Positions 43,567 to 52,582 of a stretch of 64,000 nt of DNA are shown piece after piece (within the stretch, counting starts at the first letter, position 1; each line of letters opens with the position of its first letter). The stretch spans positions 62,001-126,000 of the forward strand of contig JABANP010000119.1 of the NCBI GenBank assembly GCA_013115135.1. The letters run 5' to 3'. The notes below the pieces were generated by a model, which saw only the letters and a list, made by a program, of their open reading frames with translations, was not told the DNA's origin and searched no databases. Both the position numbers and the translations under genes were made by a program. The DNA comes from Perkinsus olseni. Its lineage: Eukaryota > Perkinsozoa > Perkinsida > Perkinsidae.

Positions 43567-45643
43567 ATGCTTCCACGGCCGCCGTCGCTATGTCGTGGCT
43601 TTCTCACTCTATCCGCCGCACGCCGAGACATGTGGGGAATCCGTGCCGGGCCGGAGATACTCGCTATTGAGGATAAGTTCAGGGTCTCGAAGGAGGCTGG
43701 TAGATCCCCTTCCTCCCATCGCTGCGGCGCCGCTCTCCCCATTAGATGCACGCGAGCTGGCTCAGTTGATTCAGGGTGTCCTCATACAGCCTGGAGACGC
43801 CCTCGTCCTGCAGGGGGTGGGTCCCTATCACCGTCGGTTATACTCCGTATATCTCCTCAGATGGGTGCCCATCCTATCAACTGCGCAGTAAAGGCAGCCA
43901 CAATAGCTGCGCAGCATTTCGGCCGTGCCACTCCTCTAAACGTTCACTTCACCGGCCCCGCCCCCGGTATGATAATGAACTCACGTAAGCTCTCTGACCA
44001 TCTCATAACCGTAAGCGCACGTCCTTCAGAACGGCGTGACTACGAGATCTGGCTATTGGTTCGTTTAGCGGATGCTCCACTGGTCCCTGAGCTACCAGAA
44101 GAGACCCGAGCATTGATAGTCTCAACAGCCACTCGTGTGCACGCTCTGGCGGGGGCGATCACCAGCTCACTGAAAGAAAGGACACCCGTGGACCTGCACG
44201 GTGAGAGCTTCTCCCCACCTCCATCACGAGGGCTGGATGACTCGCTCTTGGCCACGCTCAGGCATCGGACCGGTTTGTGTTCATAAGATGGCCGAGGCCA
44301 TGACGGTAACTGCTGAGTTCTGTCGAAAGGAGAAGCTTGCAGGAGAGTTGCTGGCTAGGCCCTCCTTCTATCAAGTGCAAAGCGACTCTGGTATGTCTCG
44401 AATGAATTGCCGTCGTCCAGGGGTAAGTGCAGGTTACTCACGTTCCGGGGAGACTACCATCAGCGGCATCAACCTTCGGGTCCGTCTCGAAGATGACTTT
44501 GAAATTGATCGGACCTTGACATGAGCGATGATGATAGTTTCTGATCATGGTGCTCAGTGTTGCACTTGTCTTCGTATCACCAGTATCCGCCTCATGCTGC
44601 GATGGTCCTCTCCCTTTTGCCGGCTCAGTCACAGCTGCGGGTTCTTCACACTAGCTCGACCGTTGCTGGTCGCAAGACGAATGGCGACAAGGGAGATGGA
44701 GGCCTGCGAGAACAGATTCAGGATTTCCCGCCGAGCTGGTAGGCGATAGTATCGGAGGTCGGCGGGCGTCACCGGTCCTCGTCAGATGTTTCTAAGCTTG
44801 GCAGGATGGCTCATCTCTACTTGCGAAGAGTCGGCGACATGCTCGTTTTCGAGGCGGTAGACTGCGGTCTTCTTGACGTACATAGAGCGTCGTCCTCTCA
44901 GGTTGGCACGGAGACCATTTCAACAGCTGTGAAGGCGGCCGCCGCCGCTATGAAACTAGCCGATGAGCAGAAGCCGATTGAGATGGAGATCACTGGGCCG
45001 ACCGAGGAGATAGCAAAAAGCATGGGAGGTAAGGGGAAACTGATGACTCGCTCGATGAAAGTCTATTGCAGCCTTCGCTAAGCGCAATAGTTGGGTCACA
45101 CTCCACAAGACCCGGAGATGCTCCGAGGCTCGAGACGATACGACGGCGCCTCCGAGGCTGACTGCCAGTGCCGAGTCGGATCGAGTCAAACTGGCCGGAG
45201 CCATCTCGCTGTCTTTGCGAGAGCATCCTTGCGTCGAAATACAAGGTAAAGCGGGTTTTCGATGGGATGGGTTCGAAAGTCGTTCGTAGCCTGTGTAGCC
45301 ATCCAAGTGCTTCCTGCGTCCAGGCATTGGCCCGCTGTGCATTCGGAAGATTGTGGAGGCGCTTGAGATTGCCGGGGTTCAGTGTACGCCGAGGACCGTA
45401 CGTCGCTGATCCACTACGACTCCCTCAGGCGACGATGGTAAAGGTCAGCACATCAGAGCGAGCGCGAGGTTCGAGAATCTCCCATGCGGGAAAGGTATAG
45501 CAGATGAGTATCTTAGGTTGACCAAGGTGTCGGCTGTAGGTATGAGTAGGAGTGGTGAGCCCTATCTCACCGCCATGGTATTCCGCCTACGATTACATCG
45601 ATTGCATGAAGAAGGAGGCCCCTCGAGTGACGAGGGCGGCTAG
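43567..45643 (+). CDS. Protein with four tandem Alba/SpoVS-like domains, probable organelle leader
   Basis: ATG 43567 begins an Arg-rich leader (MLPRPPSLCRGFLTLSAARR). Clean splicing reveals four related units. Unit 1: LAQLIQGVLIQPGDALVLQG then MGAHPINCAVKAATIAAQHF. Unit 2: LAGAITSSLKERTPVDLHGI then GPVCVHKMAEAMTVTA. Unit 3: VGDMLVFEAVGTETISTAVK then AAAAAMKL. Unit 4: LAGAISLSLREHPCVEIQGI then GPLCIRKIVEALEIAG. In every unit an intron falls inside or next to the G-x-G turn. Each unit has the strand-G-[IM]-G-helix core of Alba and of bacterial SpoVS. The spacer after units 1 and 3 contains TGP; those after 2 and 4 contain GMSR...LRVRL or GMSRSGEPYLTAMVFRLRLH. So it is a duplicated two-unit block. 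End TAG 45641-45643. Role probably RNA or nucleoid binding; this is inference. Confidence 0.65.
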
Positions 45644-45806
45644 CGGAGTTGTTTCCGAGTCAACAATCTTGCGCTTCACTCAGTAGTGGGTCAATACACT
45701 TCGAGCGGAAGTTAAGTTCGCTCGCCTCAATTGGACCATTCTGGAAGAAGTGACCCACCGATGGCGTCACTCCCGATATGTATGTCCCTCGAGAGAATCG
45801 GAGAGA

Positions 45807-46439
45807 ATGTCTCGCGTTCAAGCGATGTCTCTTCTCTGCGGAGTCGTGATTTCAGCGGAACTTTCGTTGGCAGTTGGAGTTGCGTGGCACCTTACCCCAC
45901 CCTTCAGCACAATGTCTGCTAACATCCGCATCCTTATTCTACTCAACCTCGCGAGGCTGCCTTTTTTGTCCCGCCCCACCGTTCGTTATCGCTTCCAACT
46001 TCTCTACAGCCCCTTACGCGACAAGGTCGGCCATTACCGTATAAGAGAGTCTGATAAATCAAAGATACCTGACTTGGCAGATCTGACGATGGTGATCGAC
46101 CTTCCTAGTCCACAAATAGTAGTCCCGTTAGTCGACATGAACTTCACTCATTCTGAGGGTACCTCGTATCTTGTTGGAACGATGTCCTTTGTTGGCACAA
46201 GCAACAAGGGGAAATCGTTGCTGGGAAGGCTGGCCGATGATTTCAGAGGAGACTGTTGGGGGCTCGGAGGGTCGCAGTCAGGGCCAAGTCCGACGAGAAT
46301 CGCAGCCATGGGTGAGCATTTGGCGAAGATCAACCCATGGAAGGAGATGAGGGAAGTATCGAGGGCTTTCAGACCGAGCTTGGAGGCGGCCCCGCTGTCC
46401 AAGATCCTGCTGTGTTCAGAAGATGATACGGTCTTATGA
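45807..46439 (+). CDS. Putative secreted protein, single exon
   Basis: ATG 45807 (MSRVQAMSLLCGVVISAELS) opens with a hydrophobic signal-peptide-like segment, about residues 6-25. About 210 residues with no recognised domain: a basic middle (RPTVRYRFQLLYSPLRDKVG), a strand-rich part (LTMVIDLPSPQIVVPLVDMN) and a Gly-rich stretch. TGA ends at 46439. No intron. It looks like a lineage-specific exported or surface protein. The frame is open to 45750 upstream but with a non-ATG codon. Confidence 0.5.
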   Translation: MSRVQAMSLLCGVVISAELSLAVGVAWHLTPPFSTMSANIRILILLNLARLPFLSRPTVRYRFQLLYSPLRDKVGHYRIRESDKSKIPDLADLTMVIDLPSPQIVVPLVDMNFTHSEGTSYLVGTMSFVGTSNKGKSLLGRLADDFRGDCWGLGGSQSGPSPTRIAAMGEHLAKINPWKEMREVSRAFRPSLEAAPLSKILLCSEDDTVL

Positions 46440-46517
46440 TGATGGTACGATCAGTCTCGGCTTCTGCAAGTTGCATAAATACGACAAACGTTACGATCAG
46501 ACTTCATCTTCGTCACC

Positions 46518-46970
46518 ATGGAGCCCTCGACGGGTGATGACACTACCGGCGAGCATCTTAGCAGAGAGCACAGAGTAGCTCCAGTTGCGTCTACCAGTCC
46601 CGAGGGAAGATACCGTGAGCTCCCGCCTGCGGAGACGATGCCAGTCAGTGCGGACTTAACGGTAGCCAGAAAGAGGCAAGGCGGTGCAGAGCAAGTGGAG
46701 GCACCATCCCAAAAAGTACCCCGAGCACAAGGTCTAGGACACACGTGGCGAGGACATTTCTGGAATGAATCCGAGGCCTTACAAGTAGACCCCTCGCAAG
46801 ACGCGGATGCTCCAAGAAGACTTCGGAACCTGGATGAACCCGAATCTAACCGCACTCCCAAGTATAAGACCAAATTTGGGAAGACGTACTTCGCGCCAAT
46901 AAGCAAAGACGCAGTTGAGTGCTGGGGGCAGCTCGTATGGCTGACTGTTGCTGGCTATATCCAATACTGA
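46518..46970 (+). CDS. Hypothetical protein, single exon
   Basis: ATG 46518 sits in a good context (CACCATGG). The product is 150 residues, hydrophilic and Pro/Glu-rich (RYRELPPAETMPVSADLTVA), with RTPKYKTKFGKTYFAPISKD and a short hydrophobic end (LVWLTVAGYIQY). The opposite strand is also open (46451-46906), so the choice of strand rests on start context and continuity with the gene just upstream. No domain recognised. Confidence 0.38.
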   Translation: MEPSTGDDTTGEHLSREHRVAPVASTSPEGRYRELPPAETMPVSADLTVARKRQGGAEQVEAPSQKVPRAQGLGHTWRGHFWNESEALQVDPSQDADAPRRLRNLDEPESNRTPKYKTKFGKTYFAPISKDAVECWGQLVWLTVAGYIQY

Positions 46971-47234
46971 TGATTTTATAGGATGTTTACGATGATGTTT
47001 ATGACGATGTTTTTTGTTTAGGATCTCATGTTGTGTTCGATACCCGTTTCTCACGACGCATCCACGTCACGATGCATTCACTCTTAGCTCAACACAAGAG
47101 AGTAGAGTCACAGAATTTGAAAAAAAGAAATGCTCTAATGTTCGCTAGCTTTAGCGTCCCGATATACAGCTTTCCACTTTGCGATGAGGCTTCTACTAGC
47201 CTGAAAGCCAACACTCAGACAAACTCAGACTGGC

Positions 47235-47675
47235 TTACCACCTCTTGCACGTCGGGATCCTCATGCCGGGAATATCGGCGGACGATTCGTCCAATTTTAG
47301 TGTCGCGAAGAGTCTCAACATCCATAACATACCGGTCCAGAACTCCGAGCAAAGGTTTAATCTGGTCGGACGAATCCGCTGCAGGTGGAGAAGCATAGCG
47401 CTCACCTTCTCGGATTCGAGGAGCGTACCCTCGGTAACGAGATTGAGTTCAGCTGCTACTTTACCAACATCCCTTTTGGTGGGGGACGAATATGAAACAC
47501 AAAGGCACCGCTTGCGAGGGGAACTTGGCGCGCCTGACAACTCATCTTTGTAGAGTCGGCCGACAGGTCGAGTTGAGCTACCCGGGGACTCGCCAGAACG
47601 ACCCTCGGCAATCTCGAGATTCTCTTTCTCGAGCGCTGTCCTCCACTGGTCGTAGGTGAAGCGCACAAAGGTCAT
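47235..47675 (-). CDS. Hypothetical protein, single exon
   Basis: ATG 47673-47675 (MTFVRFTYDQWRTALEKENL) and 146 residues. It has a hydrophilic start, a Ser/Pro/Arg middle (RSGESPGSSTRPVGRLYKDE) and a more hydrophobic end (EFWTGMLWMLRLFATLKL). No domain recognised. Its start lies 20 bases after the stop of the upstream gene on the same strand. Confidence 0.42.
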   Translation of the reverse strand: MTFVRFTYDQWRTALEKENLEIAEGRSGESPGSSTRPVGRLYKDELSGAPSSPRKRCLCVSYSSPTKRDVGKVAAELNLVTEGTLLESEKVSAMLLHLQRIRPTRLNLCSEFWTGMLWMLRLFATLKLDESSADIPGMRIPTCKRW

Positions 47676-47695
47676 CTTATCTTTGTGAGAGCACT

Positions 47696-48886
47696 CTATG
47701 TCGTAGTCGCTTCTGAGCCTGAGCACGAGGACGCGGCGAAGCTGCTCTCATAACGAAGGGCCGCTTCTACGAGAGAACCCTGCCCTTCACATTTACATGG
47801 AGAGGCTCTCGTCGAGCATGCCCGGTATTTCGAAGTGATGGTGAATCTCGCCTCGCTTCCTGACGATGCTGTCGATTCGAGTAGTGTTGGTGGTGCCCAG
47901 CCAGAGAATGATTTTGTCGCGAAGGATTGAGTACCTCCGAAATTATAACACTTGCCACGGAACTAGGAGTAGCACTGCGCTCGTCAGCCAGCAATGTTGC
48001 AGCGAGATCGCACGGCTAGTGAGCTTACGCTTTCGCGGCTGCTGCGCTCTTGGCTGCCTGATGAGCTCCCATCCTACCGGGAAAGCGAGAAGAGTGAGAA
48101 GTGACGGCAAGTTCGCGAGGTGGACATACGTGAAGTCAGTCGACTGCCTCCTCTCAGTAGGGCTGCTCGACTCTGACGTCAGCCCGGCTTCTTCTCGTCT
48201 CAGTTGAGCTTCCAACGCGGCATAGTCGACGGCCTGATGGGGAACACTATCATATTCACGCGAAAGCAGAACCCAAAAAAGTAGTCCAACCACCCACCGG
48301 TTTGTGACGTTTCGATCGTCCTTCAGTGAGAATAAGACTCGGGTCAACGTCTGTCGCTGTACCTCCGAAGCCCTGAGGATCATGGCTCTCCGATAAGCGC
48401 GGCAATCCCACTGTTCAGTGAACTCATTCTGGACCTCAAAAACGTTTCTAGAATTCATTTTCACATGCAAAATGCGGTTCCAGAATCGATTCTGAGAATC
48501 GGTATATTAAACACTCCCGATGCCTAGCTCGGCTTACGTCGTTCTCCCCTTCATAAGTCCACGTTGCAGTCTCGCCAGTCGGCAGATGCCAATGGATCTC
48601 GCTTGCCGAGGAGAGCTCAGGATCTCCAATGTAGCCACCGACCTGGATCACAGACTCTAGCGTAGCGGAGCGCCATTCACGCGTGAGCACGGAGAAGTGG
48701 CAGCCCTACTTCCAGTCGGCCATCAGAATGCTTCACCAAATCGTAGGTGACGCCGCCTTCGAAGTACCTGCCGCTATCATCGTCATGACGAACAAGAAAT
48801 CGGTCATGTCGGGCAGGTTTGATGAGCTCTCCTACACTTTGTTCTTCACAACGGTAAGCAAACATTGCAAAGGGTGTTGGATCCAC
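47696..48886 (-). CDS. Hypothetical membrane protein, multi-exon
   Basis: The 5' exon is uncertain; a frame to 48886 contains FLVRHDDDSGRYFEGGVTYD. The exon SVIQVGGYIGDPELSSASEI then HWHLPTGETATWTYEGEND ends at a strong donor (GAC/GTAAGC). The intron holds a GAATCGATTC element. The next exon reads NEFTEQWDCRAYRRAMILRA, a membrane segment WVVGLLFWVLL, and ALEAQLRREEAGLTSESSSP. A further intron leads to a Ser/Ala-rich end with TAG at 47696-47698. Not recognised. An ATG at about 48818 in another frame would give MTDFLFVMTMIAAGTSKA, a signal-peptide-like start, but the phase does not fit cleanly. Confidence 0.4.
48463..48502. repeat. GAATCGATTC palindromic element, copy 3 (intronic)
   Basis: ATGCAAAATGCGGTTCCAGA then ATCGATTCTGAGAATCGG. 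It aligns with the reverse complement of the copy at 53896-53931 over about 35 bases (ATTTT-x-ACA-x-G-x-AAAATG-x-GGTTCCAGAATCGATTC). It lies inside an intron of the minus-strand gene. Confidence 0.65.
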
Positions 48887-49263
48887 CTTCCCTGCAAAGC
48901 CTTCTGGGAGAGAAGGAACTTCTCTTCCTCAGTACCGCGAGGTTCTTCCATTACTATACAACGTAAGATACTGCACAGGCCTCGTTTTCTGATAGGGGCT
49001 CCGAGAAAGCGGAATGAAGTTGGCCTTCGAGAACGCTCCGAAAGGACACCTGTACTGTTCTCCTGTGGCGTATCACCAAGTCCGCTAAGCCATGGTTGCC
49101 GTTCTCACGCAGCTTCGTCTACTATTTCCTGGCGTGCAATCGGGAGTGGAAGAAACTGGATGGTTCCATCACTATCGGTGGAGAGATGAGCACGAAGCAG
49201 CGACAAGCTCGCGTCGATACTCCAGGTTACAATGCGACGTGACACAGACAGCGCTGCGGCGAC

Positions 49264-49494
49264 TTAGATCCCGAGCCACATCCAGCAGCAGGGAGAGCGC
49301 TGCGCGGTCCACTGACCCACTATACCCGCTACCAGATTACGACCAGTGAAACCGGTAATTACACCAAAGAGCAATGAACCACTGATTGATAAACACAACA
49401 AGCAACTGGGGATGATGAGCCTGATCTGCAGATACAGTGCCTCATGAACGAAGCTAGAGGAGAGTACCACCACGGCACGATCAATACCACGCAA
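49264..49494 (-). other. Hydrophobic open frame, possible membrane exon
   Basis: The minus strand encodes LIIPSCLLCLSISGSLLFGV then ITGFTGRNLVAGIVGQW, which looks like two membrane helices, but the frame has no clear ATG and no flanking exons were found. The whole stretch 49000-49659 between two minus-strand genes has no better call. Confidence 0.25.
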
Positions 49495-49659
49495 ATCAGG
49501 CCTCGAGTCGAAGTCAGTAAAACCACCTTAGTAGGGAGCAGACTGTTCACTGCAAAAGGTGGAGAGTTGTTGAAAAAGCGGTATAGCTAACTGGCGCAAG
49601 TCCGTTCGGAAACGGAAACGTGTTGCACAGTGAGGGAAACATGCGTGAAGAAGTTGGTA

Positions 49660-51561
49660 TCAGTGACTGCTGCGGTCGATGAACTCGAGGATGTCTCCTT
49701 CCTGCACGACGTAGTCCTTCCCACGATTCCTGATCAAACCTGAATGGGCACGGGGAGAACGACTGCCCCATGCTGCTGTGACCCTGGAGGCTCTCACCAG
49801 CGTCACGCACACCCGCGAGGCCTCCGCGTTTAAGAACTTCCTCTGGCCGGCACTGCTTGGCTGTCAAGAAGAACCTGGTGATGCACTCACACTGATTCAT
49901 CGCGTGGACAGAGAAGCGACAGACCCCATCGAACGTAGACACCCTTCTTTCGTTCGTGCATATTCCTAGCTACCACGTTTAGTGATGGAAACCACAACTG
50001 GATCCCGTTAAACACAATCCCTAGCGACTTCTTTAACATCATCTTATCACAAATCCCCGACATAATCATAAGCACTTCCAGCGACATCCCTGTATACTTC
50101 TCGAAATCGGAGTGAATATATCGAGCTGCCGCTGGCGCCTTCTCTCCCTTCTGAATGAACCATGCTCGTGCTTCGTTGCTCCCCAGCGTGTAGTAATGCG
50201 ATACTCCTGAGGCTCATAAGTTGGACCGCTGGAGGGAACCTCTTCTGTTACCCAACAGCGTCTTCACACTGTCCATCATTCGAGGCAGCCGAGGTTCAGT
50301 GAGGCCGTAGGAGTCCAAATACTCGGCCAGGAAGTCAGCGTCACCAAGGGAGCTCGTCTCTTCTTCTAGAATAGAAGATGCCTGTGCGGAACAGAAAACT
50401 GCCGGGAGGAAGTGGCTCCGGTCGCCCTACCACAACGAGCTCTACTCCTCGGGTGCACTTCTGTGCAACATGCCTCTGCAAGGCCTCGGTGTAATCATTG
50501 CCCGACTTCACATCTTCTGGACGGACGTTGGCCATCACCAGTATCGGTTTGGCCGTGATAAGAACGCATAGCAGGGGGTCCGTGGCCATGACCTATACTC
50601 GACTATATCGTACAAATGGTCACCTCGCGGCGTACCCTCGATCCGAAGGTCTCCATGAGCTTGTCGACATCGAGCAAGTTGCGGACAGGCACCCCTTCCT
50701 CGAGGCCCTTCAACCATGCCTCGTACAACGGCAGCATCTGCTGTCACGTGACCGTCGTTTCAAAGTCGTCCCTTTGTGGCCGAGCCCACCTTTTTAGCTT
50801 CAGGTTCAGCACATGCTCGCTTTCGAAGACCCGGCATCTTTCGTGTAGCCATTTCTAGATCCGCGATGAGAAGCTCATCCTGATGTGACGATAACCCGGG
50901 AGCGGATCCAGTCCAAGGCCTTACGGAAATCGCCTCAAACTCGGACACTGGATCGATGTTCACGGGATCGTCCACGTGGGCTATCCTCGAATCAGAAAAA
51001 CAACGCACAACCTGACCGCAACGATCTTCGGCACAGCAACTGAGTTGACGCGCATCCCCACGCCTTTCCCGACCTGTATGATGCAATGAACGTGGCGAAT
51101 ATTAGCAAGAAAACTGTTCCCCATCCCCTGCCCTTCACTCGCCCCCTTCACAAGGCCCGCGATGTCCCTCACTTCCAACTGAGAAAGTATGATACGCCGG
51201 ATGGCGACTAGTACGGACGATCCACCTGCCCGGGGATCTTCTTAGCGGACCCCTCCACCTTCGCCAGGTCGTCTAAGAGGGGGTCGGGGACGCTGGCCTT
51301 GGAAATATTCGGCTCGATCGTACCTAACTTCACAACCTGCTCTTGGAAGAGATAGTGGAGCTCACAGAATGGGAAGTTGGCTGCCTCTGCTAGCTGGGCC
51401 CCCACGATGGCGTTGAAGGTTGTGGACTTGCCAACGTTAGGGTAGCCGACTAGACCACAGGATTTGTTGAAGTGCCGCACTTGCAGTGGTACCGCAGAGT
51501 GGGAGGCTCTCGAAGCCACAAGGCAACTACAGCATCCATTTACCCTCGCAAACGAGGCCAT
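49660..51561 (-). CDS. YchF/OLA1-family GTPase/ATPase, organelle-type
   Basis: ATG 51559-51561 starts MASFARVNGCCSCLVASRAS, an Arg/Ser-rich leader of about 30 residues before the G domain. P-loop: GLVGYPNVGKSTTFNAIVGA. A 43-nt phase-1 intron joins AANFPFC to TIEPNISKASVPDP. Then EVRDIAGLVKGASEGQGMGN then SFLANIRHVHCIIQV (switch II region), LTAKPILVMANVRPEDV in place of NKxD, LEYHYTLGSNEARAWFIQKG then EKAPAAARYIHSDFEK (TGS domain), and the end LIRNRGKDYVVQEGDILEFI with TGA at 49660-49662. The AANFPFCTIEPN form is that of bacterial YchF. YchF/OLA1 binds ribosomes and prefers ATP. The leader suggests a mitochondrial or plastid copy. About ten exons. Confidence 0.88.
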
Positions 51562-52582
51562 TCAAAACTAAGCCAGCAACGATAGTCAGAGCAGGGTAGT
51601 CTACGATGACATCATACGTAGAGGGCATGATGACAAGGGCACCAGCCCGGAGCAGCGCAGCAGAGGCTAGCCCACCGGCGGAAGGATCGAGACGCATCAG
51701 TTAGCGTGGACGCCCAGAGAAGCGCTCCTCCTATCAGGCATTACATCACGGAATTCTGATTTACACCACGGCAGTGAATATGAAGTAGCCAGGCTGGGCA
51801 TCAGAGAGAGCGATAGACTGGGGAAGAGTTGTCCATTGGACGGTGGGAGCTGCACGAGCGCCTCGTGACTTCCGCATGATATGATGGTGACACTGCGGCG
51901 AACCTCAAGTGCTAGGGGGTACCATTGTCGTGGAACCACACACGGCTACAGTAACCCGTTCGGGAAGCACTCATTGCTGCGCAGTGACGGAATCCACAGT
52001 TCAACCAGCATCTATCCCGTTCGGGAGCTCCTCGAGTGTTATCCGACGGTTACCCTCGACGGCCCATTCTAATGACCATCGGGTGACTGGGGGGTTTTTT
52101 GTTTACTCAATAGGAGGGATGATAGTACTTATACTATCATCGTCATTGCAGTTGCTACCTGCTCGCTCAGCCACTCGCGAGTGCTGCTTAACAGACTGCA
52201 ATCCCTGAGTTTGAGTCAACAGAATCCCCCAGACATGGCAGCCCCTTTGAGATCATCGTTGAGTCGGACTAGGGAATCTGCAGATGTAGAGGGCCCGGGC
52301 CGAGAGAGATCAGAATTTCTCATTCTTGAACCGTCTCCTTCTTCCGAGTCTTCCAAAGACCGCCGCGGACTCGAAGCGAGCGGCGCATCATCTTCACCCG
52401 GCTACCCTCATTATCAACACAGGGGAAGTTGGTAATCACGCGAAACTAAATATAATCGAAAACGCGGTCAATGGGTAGCAGGAACGTGGCCGGTAGCGTT
52501 GGAAGGTACAGTGGCTATAATGATATGCGGCGAGAATCGTACAAGGGCAATAAGTTTACAGGGAACGACAAGAAACTGACGA
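51562..52582. other. Intergenic, possible small exons
   Basis: About 1 kb between two minus-strand genes. A minus-strand frame at about 51570-51700 reads MRLDPSAGGLASAALLRAGA then LVIMPSTYDVIVDY, and a plus-strand frame at 52233-52435 (MAAPLRSSLSRTRESADVEG) is Ser-rich; neither has further support. No repeat seen. Confidence 0.3.

Noticed and set aside
46451..46906. 151-codon minus-strand frame, Cys/Ser-rich
   Set aside because: The plus-strand frame has an ATG in a better context and lies in line with the gene before it; the minus frame is taken as a shadow, although not excluded.
47800..47926. AAA+ ATPase-like reading on the minus strand (IILWLGTTNTTRIDSIVRKR)
   Set aside because: No Walker A or B motif upstream, and the phase-correct splice from the preceding exon enters a different, longer open frame.
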